Source: Pyropia yezoensis
Lineage: Eukaryota; Rhodophyta; Bangiophyceae; Bangiales; Bangiaceae
DNA: 64,000 nucleotides
Assembly: GCA_009829735.1 (NCBI GenBank)
Contig: CM020618.1
Location: 2,850,882 to 2,914,881 of the forward strand
Reading direction: 5' to 3'
A model generated the notes under the pieces. It was not told the origin of the DNA. It made no database searches and was given only the letters and a program-made list of their open reading frames with translations. The translations under genes were made by a program, and so were the position numbers. This document shows, piece after piece, positions 53,828-64,000 of this stretch (position 1 is the first letter of the stretch; each line of letters starts with the position of its first letter).

Positions 53828-54396
53828 CAGGGTTGATATATTTTGCGAAAGCATCTATCGTTAGTAAAAACATTCGATAATTATTGAGAACGTTTCTGAT
53901 AGTTATCGCCCAGGAGCCACATGTTAGGATGACAGCAATGAATTAACCACGTCGTGCCCAACACGAGCCGCCTGACGAGCTGCGGACACGGCTTTCGGAA
54001 AGGCCGTAGAGCCTAAATTGGGCCGCGTAGTACGCAGGCGGCGGAGAACGAGCCGCGTGGGGCGGCCGCACCCGCCGTGTACAGTACGCCGCGGAGGATG
54101 TGAAGTCCTAGTCGGCGTACGTAGCTCCTATCGTCCTCGTGGTGTGGGTCTGGATCTTGGCTGGGCACGCTGCCGTACTGTATCGCGGCTACGTACACAG
54201 TTCCGAAGACGACGACAGGGTGCGGCACTGCCGCGTGATCAGGCGGTTCGGTCTGGTCTGATGGGCCTCCGAGCTGACACGTGGTGGAACACGTGGACGT
54301 CTGATAATCATTATCGTTCCGGTTCTCCTGAACGTTATTCTTTTCTGATAATTTACTCGATAATTTTGACTCAATAATTATCGCCTCTCAACCCTG
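53828..54396. mobile_element. hAT-type MITE, 569 bp
   Basis: The element starts CAGGGTTGA and ends TCAACCCTG. It is bounded by the exact 8-bp direct duplication CTGACAAG at 53820-53827 and 54397-54404, the hallmark of hAT transposition. Subterminal ends are also inverted (CGATAATTATTGAG on the left, CTCAATAATTATCG on the right). It carries no transposase. The middle is GC-rich with no clear frame. Confidence 0.9.
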
Positions 54397-54404
54397 CTGA
54401 CAAG

Positions 54405-54741
54405 CTCGGTGGAGGCCTCTGAAAAGCTCCTCTGTTGACGCCCTTTCCAAGCCCCACTATTGTTCGTGTACGCGTACGTGTATCCTCGCGTACGCGGCTC
54501 CCATTGGTCGCCCATGTGACGGCGCAGCGTACAATCGCCGGCCAAAATCGTTCGTCCACCGTCGAAAATCCCGGGTCCCATGCCTGGACTTCGCTGCAAT
54601 CTCGTGGTATATCTCGCTCCAGGCGCACTCAGGACCACATTTTTCCTGGGAAGCGCCGCCACACAAGGCGACTGCCGACCGGTATGAAAACGCCCTCCCC
54701 ATGCATTACGGCTGAGAAAAAAAAAAAAAAAAACGCAACCA
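54405..54741. other. Spacer between the hAT MITE and the Tc1 relic
   Basis: No gene was seen. It ends with an A-run of about 16 bases (54717-54734) just before the Tc1-like ATG, which may be an AT-rich leader of that transposon. Confidence 0.4.
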
Positions 54742-55120
54742 TGGCAGGTCACAACCGGGTGTCCCTGACGAGCCACCAGACCGCTGCCATCAAGGAGATG
54801 GCGTCCAACTGCAACAGCAACGGGGCCATTGCGGCCGCGCTCGACGTCAAGAAGAGCACCAATGCCCATGTGGCCAAGAAGGTGCGCAGCGGCGCCGGTG
54901 CCCCGGCACGTGAGAACCGAGACCGCCCCCAAGAACAAGGACGACCTCTTTCTGGCTTTTCTTGAGGAGTGGACGGCCATACCGGACGCGATCTTCAAGA
55001 CCCTCATTGACTCCATGCCCCATCGAGTAGCGGCCTCGAAGGGCAACGGGATCAAGTATTGCGATGGGGTAGGCCTCGCTATCTTGTTGGCTAGTGCGTG
55101 CGAGGGTGGTTGTCTCATTA
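54742..55120 (+). pseudogene. Tc1/mariner transposase relic with internal deletion
   Basis: The N-terminal piece from the ATG at 54742 reads as a DNA-binding helix-turn-helix (SHQTAAIKEMASNCNSNGAI, ALDVKKST). Around 54890 the frame changes. The sequence jumps to the typical C-terminus of Tc1 transposases (FLEEWTAIPDAIFKTLIDSM followed by PHRV...GNGIKY) near 54945-55050. The DDE core between them is missing. The 3' side is followed by a Tigger-like insertion at 55121. Confidence 0.65.
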
Positions 55121-55334
55121 CAGTCATTATTCGACTATATGAAGGGGGGCTCGGGGTTAAATCGGAATTTCATTTACAGCGGATTCGCAACGAGTGCGTG
55201 GACTGACAAACACCGCCGGGCGTCGCAGCAGTGTCGACCGATCAAATTACACGCTCGCAAGAAATCCGCGTCATCGGGTGAGGCGAGCAGGGCGCACCAG
55301 TCAGGCGCACAAGTTGCTTCCTACGCACGACCAG

Positions 55335-55436
55335 TCACAACCACAATAGTACGAAGGCATCTACTCCTCGCACTCGTCCTCCCCCTCACAACCACAATAG
55401 CACGAAGGCATCTACTCCTCGCACTCGTCCTCCCCC
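55335..55436. repeat. 51-bp tandem duplication, two units
   Basis: The unit starts TCACAACCACAATAG and is repeated with one substitution (T/C at unit position 16). It includes the transposase C-terminal codons. Confidence 0.85.
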
Positions 55437-55870
55437 TCCCCTAGCGCCATGTCGACCGTCTCATCCAACGCCTCCACATCATCCTCCGCAGCAAACCACT
55501 GCTCATCAGCAACGGAGCGCTCATTGTCAGACACACCCTCAAAATCGTCCCACAAGCGGCTGTTAGCCATCAAAGCTACCACCCCAGAAACGTCAGTGTG
55601 GACGTTATCCGCCACAGGTACGACCCCGTGCAGCTGCCGGCGCACTTCAGCGGCTGCCTCGTCCGGCAAGACCTCTGCAGTGAGCCAGCAGTTAGCCAGC
55701 TGCACCGCAGTGACCTTCTCCCACTCCTCAGCGATAATCTTGGCGGCGTCCCTCCGGGTGGTGTTGGTCGGCTGCGGCGTCAGCGAGAGGGATGAGCCGA
55801 ATCGGTGAGGCGCGCCCACGGTCAGTCCTGCGCAACGCATAAAATTATGGAGCAACTCTCTGGAAAACAA
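55412..55870 (-). pseudogene. Tigger-like transposase, C-terminal fragment
   Basis: The frame encodes TTRRDAAKIIAEEWEKVTAV then QLANCWLTAEVLP and a long acidic end (EGEDECEE, stop at 55412). This is the same tail type as at 4690-5815. The catalytic core is absent. A 51-bp unit covering the last codons and stop is duplicated (55335-55385 and 55386-55436), so a second stop-containing copy follows. Confidence 0.7.
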
Positions 55871-55949
55871 GAATCGCCCTCGGGCGAGGAAGCTTGATTA
55901 TGTGACCCTGTCATATAATCGAGCCGCATATAACCGAATAATGACTGTA

Positions 55950-56828
55950 ATGGTTGGTGGTGTTGAGGATGGGGGGAAATCGCATGCTGGCAGCAGAGGG
56001 CTTACCAATGGCGTGCTGCAACACGTCTGTCGGAAGAACCTGATGATTGGCTATGGCCACAACTGCTCTCGCAACGAACGCTGGTTGGTCGAAATTTTCT
56101 TGTTTTTTCATCGGATCTCGCCGGTTGGCCCTTCATCTCAGGTCATCTCTGTCAAGAACAGGGCGAAGTGCTCAGCTGGTGCTTGTTCTGCCCTCGAAGT
56201 GGTCAGAAATCCCGAGAGAATCCCCGATCACACTGTCCGTCCAACAACGGACCCTCAGGCAGAGCAGTCATTGGCCAGAGAGGCAGCATCTGAGTCATAT
56301 CATTGGTCAAACACAGTTTGCTCTTGCTCTTGTCCACATGGGACAAAATTGGGAGAACTGCAATAGCTCTCGCGCCAGGCCATGTGCAAAACGCATGGCT
56401 AACCAGTCATCCATCGCATCCGCACCAGTGCTTGCATAAGCATATGCTCTCAGAGATGGTGGAGGTGGCACAAACCCACCCGCTTTGCCAGCGTCTCCGT
56501 GGTACATACGCGACAGCGGGACGACCGCGCCCAGCAGGGTGCTGCCCAGACTCCATCCGCACCACCGTGACAGACGCGGCGCGCCCCGCCATCCAGAGCG
56601 TGCAAGGGGGGTGGTCGAGGGGGAGCCGAACCTGCCACGACGGCTTTTCCGCAGCTGCTGGGCGGGTGGGCGACGCACACCCTCGTGGTGGGGGGAAATT
56701 CGTTTTTTGGTGGCGTCCTGACCGCCGCCCGCCCACGCACGTTGCGCTCTGACGTGGACCTGCGACTCCTCCCCGCCCCACGCCCGCGCGAGTGGTGGCA
56801 GCGTCGTCGGCCGGCCACCGCGGTGGGG
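55950..56828. promoter_or_regulatory. Upstream region of the bHLH gene
   Basis: No supported gene was seen. Composition changes from mixed to GC-rich near 56480. The frame of the bHLH gene is open upstream to 56685, so an earlier start cannot be excluded. Confidence 0.4.
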
Positions 56829-57869
56829 ATGACGGGCGCGGCGGTGGGGTGGCCTGCAGAGGCTGCTGTGCCAAACAGGCGGCCGCCGCCCCCCATCCAC
56901 ACGGAGCGACGGCCAAAGCGCTTTCGTTGTGGAGATGGCGGCGGCGGCGACGGGGGCGACAGAGGCGGTGGCGGCGGCGGTGGCGGTGGCGGTGGCGGCA
57001 GAGGTAGGGGTGACGGTGATGGTGGCAGCGGCAGTGGCGGCCGCTGTGCCGGCTCTTCTGGCTCTGGCAGTTACAGCGGCTGCGGCGGTAACCGCGGCGT
57101 CGGACGCTGGGGCGCCCCGCCCGCCGACCGTGGCTCCCGCGGCGGTGGGAGCGGCGGCGCTGCCGGTGGACCACACACCACTACGCGCGCCGACACGGTG
57201 GAACCTGGTGGCACCGGTGGTCGCAGCGGCGATTGCGGGCGCCGCGGCGGCGTCCTCGACGGTGGCGGCGGCAGCGGCGGTGGCAGCAGCGGCAGCGGCG
57301 GTGGCGGCGGCGGGAGCAGCGGCAGCGGCGGCGGCGGCAGGGCCATCTACGGACGGAAACGGCGGCCGGATGGACCCCCCCCATCCCCCCGCCCCCCCAC
57401 GGCAGAGGCGCTACCCGTAGCGGAACGCAAGCGCGTGCGGGAGCAGGCGCGGCGGGCGTCGCTTTCCCAGCACCTCTCCCGGCTGTCGGTCCTGCTCAGT
57501 GGGGGTGGCCGTGGCGGCAGCACCGACGGCGGCGACGGTGGCGGTGGCCGCGTTGGCGGTGGTGGCAGCGGCGGCGGCGGAGGTGGTGGTGGTGGTGGTG
57601 GAGGAGGTGGTGGTGGTGGTGGTGTTGTGGGGCGGCTGGACAAGGAGGCCGCCCTTGACGATGCAGTGGCGTTGTTTCGGGCGCTCCAGGCGCGGGTGGC
57701 GGCGCTGCAGGCGGCCGTGGACGCTTCGGCCGCGGCGGTGGCCGATGGGCGGGCGGAAAAGGCGGAGCTGCGGGAGGACAAGGCGCGGCTGCGCGCCGAG
57801 GCGGAGCGGCTGGGCCAGCAGCTGGCTGCCGCGCGCGCCGCTGCCGGGGGGGGGGCGGGGGGCGGCTGA
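56829..57869 (+). CDS. bHLH transcription factor, ILR3-like (group IVc), with a long Gly loop, 346 aa
   Basis: Plant group IVc bHLH factors regulate iron and metal homeostasis and bind E-box DNA as dimers (family knowledge). The start is taken at 56829 (MTGAAVGWP). The N-terminal half is Gly/Arg low complexity. The basic region and helix 1 (ERKRVREQARRASLSQHLSR, then LSVLL) lie at about residues 198-223. A loop of roughly 45 residues, nearly all Gly, follows. Helix 2 is RLDKEAALDDAVALFRALQA. A leucine-zipper-like coil follows with ELREDKARLRAEAERLGQQL, which closely echoes the ELRDEK coil of ILR3. Bangiophytes need iron for photosynthesis, so a metal-response role is plausible but inferred. 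No intron was seen. Confidence 0.72.
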   Translation: MTGAAVGWPAEAAVPNRRPPPPIHTERRPKRFRCGDGGGGDGGDRGGGGGGGGGGGGRGRGDGDGGSGSGGRCAGSSGSGSYSGCGGNRGVGRWGAPPADRGSRGGGSGGAAGGPHTTTRADTVEPGGTGGRSGDCGRRGGVLDGGGGSGGGSSGSGGGGGGSSGSGGGGRAIYGRKRRPDGPPPSPRPPTAEALPVAERKRVREQARRASLSQHLSRLSVLLSGGGRGGSTDGGDGGGGRVGGGGSGGGGGGGGGGGGGGGGGGVVGRLDKEAALDDAVALFRALQARVAALQAAVDASAAAVADGRAEKAELREDKARLRAEAERLGQQLAAARAAAGGGAGGG

Positions 57870-58542
57870 GCCGCGTGGTGGGGCGGGTGAGCCGTGGGGG
57901 GGGCGGCCGCGTCGGCGCGGGGGAGCGCGCCGCAGTGGGCGCCGCGCCGCCCGCCCGCCCCCCTGCCTGCCGTGCCCCCCTGCCGATGCGGCAAGTGTGG
58001 CTGGTGGGGTGTCCACACGCCTGCTCAACCGCGATCACTCTTTTTGCCTCTTTGTTTTTTTTGTATTCGTACTGTTCCTTCCTGGCAACCACCCCGCCCT
58101 GGGGAGTACGCTGTGCATCAAATGGCCAAGGAGGGCCGCCCATCTCCACAGATGGGGATGGGAACGGACAACCGCTTTCCGTGCCCAGAAAGCCAGAGTA
58201 TCCGGGGGGGGGTTGGGTCCCGACGGCGTCGGCACCTCACGATGCTCCCTCCCAAAACTCCCGCCGGACTGTGCCGCACATGACGTCTCGGCGTCGACCA
58301 CCGCCCCTCAACGCAGGCTCTGCCCCTGCCCGCCGCTTCCTTCCGCCCGAAAAGCAACAGCCACACGGGCCCGACCTTCTCCTCAGACTCGAGACTCGGA
58401 GCCGTTCGATAGCACGCTCTGGCGAGGGGAAGCCTTAGATCGCCTGAGCGATTGCCTCGACACGGCCAAGAGCCCACGGCCCAGTGCCGCGCACGAAAGT
58501 TAGGTGCGCAACAGAGTCCGCCTCTCAGGGCTTGGGCAGCGA
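57870..58542. other. Spacer between convergent genes
   Basis: This 673-bp spacer starts GC-rich, with a T-rich stretch at 58049-58062 (possible 3' UTR signal of the bHLH gene). Nothing else was recognised. Confidence 0.5.
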
Positions 58543-61500
58543 TTAGTCCTTGTCCTCGCCCTTTCCCTTCTCCTTCTTGTCCTTTTCCTTGTCCTTGTCC
58601 TTGTCCTTTTCCTTTTCCTTTTCCTTTTCCTTGTCTTTGTCCTTGTCCTTGTCGGCATGCACCGCGCTGTCGTGCCGCTTCAGGTCGCTCTTGAGCCCAA
58701 ACGATGCGCCACACACTCCACACGCAAACGGACGCCGCTTCTCGTGCACCGTGCGGATGTGCTTTGTCAGGTTGCCCCGCAACCCAAACCGTACGTGGCA
58801 GAGGGAGCACTCAAAGTTGCGCCGTTGTTCGTGCACCATCATGACGTGCTGATACAGGTTGGAGCGGCGCCCAAAAGAGAGCGAGCAGCGGCCACAGGCA
58901 TACGGGCGCTCGCCAGAGTGCGCGGTGCGGACATGCTCCACGAGAAGGTTCTTGTGACCAAAAGTGGCCCCACAGGGGACGGAGGTGGTAGTCGCCGCGG
59001 GCGCCGTCTCCGACCCCGCCGTCGCCCCGCCTTCGTCCGCGCCGGCACCGGCCGCAGCGGACGGTCCACCGGGCGCTACCGCGGTCGTGGTCGTCATGGC
59101 GGTGCACACAAACGGCCGCCGGTTTTCGTGGACGGTCCGAACGTGCTTGTTCAAATTAGACTTTTGGTTGAAGGTCGACGAACAGAGGGTGCACGAGAAG
59201 GAGCGAGTGCCAGGCGCGGCCGGTGCGCCGCCGCCGCCTACACCGCCAGTGGATGCTCCGCCGCCCTTCATGCCACCCGGAAGACCAGCGCCAGTACCAG
59301 TCGTCGATGAGGTCACGCGGCCGGTGCCGTCGGAAGGAGCGGACTTCGTGGCGTTGGCGGAGTCAGGGGGTGGGTGTGGCGGGTAGGGGACGCCGGACGG
59401 CATGCCTCCCAGCGGCATTGGCGCTCCCATGCCTCCCATCCCACCAAGCATGCCGCCCATCCCCGACGGGAGGCCGCCCATCGGGGTCATGCCTGGGTTC
59501 ATCCCGGCCATGGCCGACATTCCCATCCCCGTCTGCCCAGCATAATCAGCGTTGAGCGGCATCGGCGGCATGGGGAGAAAGGGAGGATAGGACATGCCCA
59601 TCGGTAGATGCGATGGATGGGGGGGCATGCCGGAAGGAAACAGGGGCATGGTCGCGGGAGGTTGACGCGACGGTTGCTGCCCCTGACCAGCAATGGACTG
59701 CGGTGGCAGTCCCTGTTGGGAGCTTGGCTGCTGTTGAGGCGGCTGCGTAGCCTGCTGCTGTGCCGCCGGTACCTCTGCTTGCGTCGGCGGCTGGTGATGC
59801 TGCTGCCTGTGCGACTGCGCGTGCTGCTGCATGCTCTGCAGCATCTGCGCCTGCATGGCTGCCTGGTGTCGGTGTGCCTGCGCCATCGCATCCATGCCGC
59901 TGCCGCCACCAACACCCGAGTTACCGCTATTCACCGGTGGCAAGCCTGACTGCTGCCGCTGGAATTCCACCAGCGCTGCCCGTTGCAGCATCATGTACTG
60001 CTCGTGCATCATGCGGAGGTGGGTCTGCTGGAAGTTGCCGCTTTCGTTGGCCACCGACATGTAGGCCAGCTGCGCCTGCTGCGCTTGCGCCTGATGAGCT
60101 TGTTGGGCTTGTTGAGCTTGTTGAGCTTGTTGGGCTCGATGGGCTTGTTGGGCTTGTGCCTGCTGCGCTTGTTGCTCGGACTGTTGTTGCGCCATCGCGG
60201 CAGCCGATGCCTGAGCCTGTTGCTGTACCGCCGCCTGCTCCTCCGCGACCGTTTGTCGACCTTGCTCCTGCGCTGCAACCGCCACCGCAGCGGCCGCCGC
60301 TTGAGCAGCGTCTGCTTGCAATGGTGCTGAGGTCGACCCTGCCACATGCCTGCGTGCTGTCCCGCGATCGCCGTCCGCCACCAGTACCGGCGAGCGGGGC
60401 CGTTTTCCAGAGCCTGACCCACCCGACGCACCCGATGGCGACGCAGAAGGAGCATTAGAAGCTGCTGCCGCCGCTCTTGCAGCACCGTCCGAGAGGCTTA
60501 TCTCGGCGGCAGCAGCAATAAGCAGAGAAGGCTGCCCTTCAGAGGGAGGCTGGGAGGTAGGCGTAGCGATGGGGAGGGAGGTGGGGGGGGCCCAGTTTGG
60601 CGTCGTCAAAATGTCGCTCCCTAGACCCGTCCAGATAGCGCAGAGGACGGTGCAATGAGAAGCGGATGGCATGCGAACAAGCAGCAGCACCGAGCCAGAC
60701 GAGCGGAGATGCATTCACAAGAGGCCAAAAACAATAGGGCGGAGAGCGAGAAAGAACGCGGTCCATCACGGTAAGTAACAAGGAAGAAACGTGCCGACGA
60801 CGCGGTGCCCAGCAGTCCCACCGCCGGCGCTGTCCGTGAGTCCCACCCCGTGCGCGCAGATGCATTTCCAATGTGGGGCACATACGTGACAAAACGGCGC
60901 ACTTACCTGCTGTCACATTGTGTAGCTGCTCAACTGTGGCGAGGTCCGGGGTATCCAGAGCACCGGGCGAGGGCTGGTACTTCCACCCACCCGACGAACC
61001 GCCGCCGACGCCACTCCCCACGGGGGAGCCGTCTCGGCTCCGCTTGAGCGCTCCCGCCTCAAAACGACGCGCGTGGCCAGCTCGCCGGTCGCCACTGCCT
61101 CGGCCACCCGCATGAACAGGCAATGAGGGCACCGGGGTAGGGGACGGTGCCGAAAAGGTACCAGCACCTGCCAGGCCCAAAGAACCAGCACTCGCCAACA
61201 GCCTATCATCCGCTCCGCTGCGGGCTGGAGTTGACGCAGCCCCCACACTGGACGACGACTCGAAACCTTCCGCCGAGGAGGGCCCGCCACCGCCGCTACC
61301 GTCACCACCAGCGCCTCCAATGCCGACCCGAAACCCACTAGGAGGCGAGCCCTCCTGGCCAGACCGCGCCGGTAGGGCGACCTCCCCGGCTCCGCCGTCG
61401 ACGACGACGGCAGGGGCGGGCGCAATAGTGGTCGCGGCGGTGGCCGTCGCCGCCGCAGCCGCCGCCGCAGCCGCGGCAGCCGCCACCTCAGATGACGACG

Positions 61501-62266
61501 GGGAACCCCGCGTTGGGGTAGAGTAGACCATGACTCGCGGCCACGCAGCGGCAGCGGCGGCGGCAGACGAGAAGGACGAGAGCGAAATGTCATCAACGCG
61601 GTAGCCAAGGCTCAGGAGTGCTGACCGGAACGCCCCAATGGCCCGGTTGAGGGCTTCTGCGTCAAGGGGAGGGACAATCCCGGCGGGCCGTGTGGCAGCG
61701 GCGCCGCTGCTGCCGCTTCCGCCGCTGCCATTACCACTCGTGCCCTTTCGACCGTGGCCCCCGCCTCCACCGTGACCGTCACCGCCGCCGTGGCCGTTGC
61801 CACCACTGTGGCCATTGCCGCCACCGTCGCCCTCGCCATCGCCGTCGCCGCCGCTAGGGCGGTCGACCACCGCCGGTACCGCGGCCGACGTTGTCGAAGC
61901 AGCGGCGGCGGCACCAGAGGAAGCAGCAGTTGTAACAGCGGCAGCCTCAGCGGCGACTTCCATAAGCGGCGTGGCGAGCAGCGGCGGCGGTGGGAGCAGC
62001 AACGTCGTACCACCATTGCCACTATGGCCATGACCATGGCCATTGCCGTCGCCACCGCTGACACCGACACCGACGCTCGCTAGAGGGAGCCCCCGCAGCA
62101 GGGTTGGGGTGGCCATTCCGGAGTGTGGGGAAGCTCCGGGCAACGGCGGCGGCAGTGTACCGGCGCCGCCGCTTGGAGGCTCCGCGATGTGGGTGACGGG
62201 ATGAGGGGACGGCGGGGGTGCGCCACCATCTTCTCCGGGACCGTCTGATTGCTCGTCGTCGTCCAT
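58543..62266 (-). CDS. C2H2 zinc-finger protein with Gln-rich region, two exons, about 1145 aa
   Basis: Exon 1 is 62266-60907 and exon 2 is 60620-58543. The donor is CAG/GTAAGT, the acceptor TCTAG/GG, and both sides agree in phase (total 3438 nt). The start at 62266 (MDDDEQSDG) has A at -3 and G at +4; the frame is open to 62746, so a longer N-terminus is possible. Exon 1 is Ala/Gly/Ser/Pro-rich. Exon 2 has a Gln-rich coil (QQAQQAQQ, 60060-60290), a Met/Pro/Gly-rich stretch, then five C2H2 fingers (about 59205-58665), for example FSCTLCSSTFNQKSNLNKHV and YACGRCSLSFGRRSNLYQHV. Finger 2 has about 45 residues between its two cysteines. Linkers resemble HxNRRPF/GERPYAC. The tail is DKDKEKEK-rich. 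It is likely a nuclear DNA-binding regulator. Confidence 0.78.
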
Positions 62267-64000
62267 TCTGCCACGACCGGTCAGGTGCAGGTAGTGAGGG
62301 TGCAGCGGCGGTCGCGGTGAGGGGCGGCGGTGGCCGCCACCAACGACAAGTGTGGGCGGCCAAGGCAGTGAAGGGCGCTCAACGACCGGGGGAGGGGAAA
62401 GAATAACTGGCAGCTGGGGTACTCGGCTTGGGAATCCTCGCGACGCGGCGGCCAATGTGACTGCCGACCCGTGGTTGACTTGACCACGAACCCCACTACC
62501 GCCGCTGCCGTCACCGTTCCCAGACCCTGGGCGGACACCAGGGTCGTCGCCGCTCCGGACGGTACCTCGTGAGCCGCCCAACAGAAGGTTGTCGATGCGC
62601 CGACCGCCCGTGACGTGCGCCCTCCCAACCCCGCCTCGCCCGCCACCCCCGGCTCCCTCACCCCCAGCTGCAGTAACGCCAGTGCTGCTCTGATACTCAA
62701 GCAGCTCATTGCCTCTGCTAGAAGCGTCGCTGGAGCCGACTACCATGTACAGCGATCAAAGGAAGGGGGCGGGCACACTCTTGGCCGACGGTCAGAGGGA
62801 GGAATGAACCCAACCGAGGCGGCGGCGCGTCAGTGTCCCCGTCCCACCGGCCGCATGTGGCTCCCTGGTGGCGGGGGGCGGAGTGACTCAATCTGCAGGG
62901 TGCGTGCGTGATGGCGAGTGACATAGCCCAGGAAAATGGCTGTTGTGGGAGGGGGGGGGGGAGAGAAGTGCGACTGCGGCCCGTCGCGAGAGCGTGCGAG
63001 AGGAGGAGATTAAGAAATCAAAGGAAATAATGGCAGTGCGTGGCGCACCCGCCCACCCCACCCACAAGTCACCCCCTGTGAGGCCCCAAACCAGACGCAG
63101 GAAGCGTAACGCAGGCGGAGATGTTGGAGGCACCAGAAAAGGTCGTGAGTGGTGCCAAAACAAACAACAGCACATGCAGCGACGCGGCGGCGGTTGTGGT
63201 GCATTGACAGCAAGGGTATACCACCAGGGGGGCACACCAACCGCGTCCGCCGGGTGTCGAGCGCGGTCAACGGCGGCGCAGGGGAGCAGCCGTCAAAACC
63301 GCCGCCAAAACATGGCAGGGCATGCGGGTGTGCATGGATCGGCGGGCGGCGGAGGGACAGGCGACGGCCGTGACGCAGCGGTGCCAGCGGCGCGTTGACC
63401 AGCGATCCTCTCCCTTGCCGTCGGCAACCCGTTGACTTCATTCAGCAACAACAAGAAGCCACGCACATAATGGAACCAGAGCTGCAGTCAACGCTCGGAC
63501 GCAAGCCCCACAGCGTGCGGCCACGGCGGCCTCAAGCGAGTTTTTCCATGTGCGAATCCAGCCGCAAGCATCTCCCATTCCGACACCAGCCGTCCCGTTG
63601 AGCTGCGTGAGTGGCCAGCACGTGAATCTTTTGCGGTTGGGAGCAACGCCGGCGCCACGTGCGTGCAACCGATGGCCGAATACGTCAATGGCTCGCGGTC
63701 ACCAACGGCAGCGAGCGGAGGGCCCGCTACCACGAGAGGACTTTTTGATCTGGGCGCCCTAGATACATAGATACATACCGTGTAACCGCCATTGGCCAGA
63801 GGATGTGGACGACCGCCAAACCGAGTGCCGGTTGGAAGCCGCCTTCAGAGAGAGGGGACGGGAAGTTCGCCTGTCTCTTGGGGAGGGGGCTACCCAAGTA
63901 GCGACGCACCGTCCCTGTCCCCAGCCTGTCACTGCTAGCCTCGGGCTATCTAGCAATCGAGGTGATTTGGGTCCAAACTGGGATTGTCCACTGGAGCCAA
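62267..64000. promoter_or_regulatory. Upstream region of the zinc-finger gene to the window edge
   Basis: No gene was supported. Open frames on both strands are Arg/Pro/Gly shadows. A G-run at 62949-62960 and GATACATAGATACATA at 63763-63778 are the only landmarks. A gene beginning beyond 64000 cannot be excluded. Confidence 0.4.

Larger units (their letters stand above)
55121..55947 (-). mobile_element. Internally deleted Tigger-like transposon, 827 bp
   Basis: The left end CAGTCATTATTCGACTATATG and the right end (reverse complement CAGTCATTATTCGGTTATATG) are inverted repeats with TA on both outer sides (55119-55120, 55948-55949). Inside, only the C-terminal part of a transposase remains, on the minus strand. 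The ends share CAGTCA with the larger Tigger-like element at 3338-25746 but differ afterwards. Confidence 0.8.

Noticed and set aside
56307-57176. 289-aa and 255-aa minus-strand ORFs
   Set aside because: They are antisense shadows of the Gly-rich N-terminus of the bHLH gene.
1-64000. tRNA, rRNA or other RNA genes
   Set aside because: No sequence resembling a tRNA T-arm with matching acceptor stem or an rRNA segment was noticed by eye; a covariance-model scan was not possible.

Overview
The window is nuclear DNA of a eukaryote, most likely a bangiophyte red alga (Porphyra/Pyropia type). That assignment is inference. It rests on very high GC, Ala/Gly-rich proteins, a mixture of intronless and few-intron genes, a plastid glycolate/glycerate translocator (PLGG1) homologue and an ILR3-like bHLH factor. 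No bacterial operon, rRNA, tRNA or CRISPR was recognised.

Left part (1-36843): transposable elements nested in one another. An outer Ty3-type chromovirus (2698-36838, + strand, 5-bp target duplication GAGGG, 642-bp LTRs) was hit near the last bases of its 5' LTR by a Tigger/pogo-like DNA transposon (3338-25746, - strand gene, TIR CAGTCAATCCCCGATG, TA target). That transposase gene was then split by a second, unrelated chromovirus (5816-23378, - strand, 362-bp LTRs, 5-bp duplication CTGCG). A truncated relative of the inner element also sits in the gag of the outer one (26254-29272). Another relative runs off the left edge (1-824), inserted in a Myb/SANT-like gene.

The inner chromovirus is the most unusual object. 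Between pol and the 3' LTR it carries a large ORF in antisense orientation (815 aa, no family recognised). This ORF is still open in a second, diverged copy. The element is also packed with short perfect palindromes in coding and non-coding sequence. Its reverse transcriptase motif reads YLHD instead of YxDD. A 500-N gap (15120-15619) is flanked by two nearly identical 6.26-kb copies (8854-15119 and 15620-21882), which looks like an uncollapsed contig overlap. If so, the true element is about 10.8 kb.

Middle (36844-44355): no convincing gene. It holds a solo LTR of the outer family (40834-41534) and a 1.45-kb element with 29-bp inverted ends (41543-42994).

Right part (44356-64000): host genes in alternating orientation. 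They are a PLGG1-type plastid transporter, a three-exon p24/emp24 cargo receptor, a CCHC-knuckle protein, a DUF2009 protein, an ILR3-like bHLH factor with a long glycine loop, and a large C2H2 zinc-finger protein with one intron. Between them lie a 569-bp hAT MITE with an 8-bp duplication, a Tc1 transposase relic and an internally deleted Tigger-like element. The host genes do not form one pathway; they look like ordinary neighbours.
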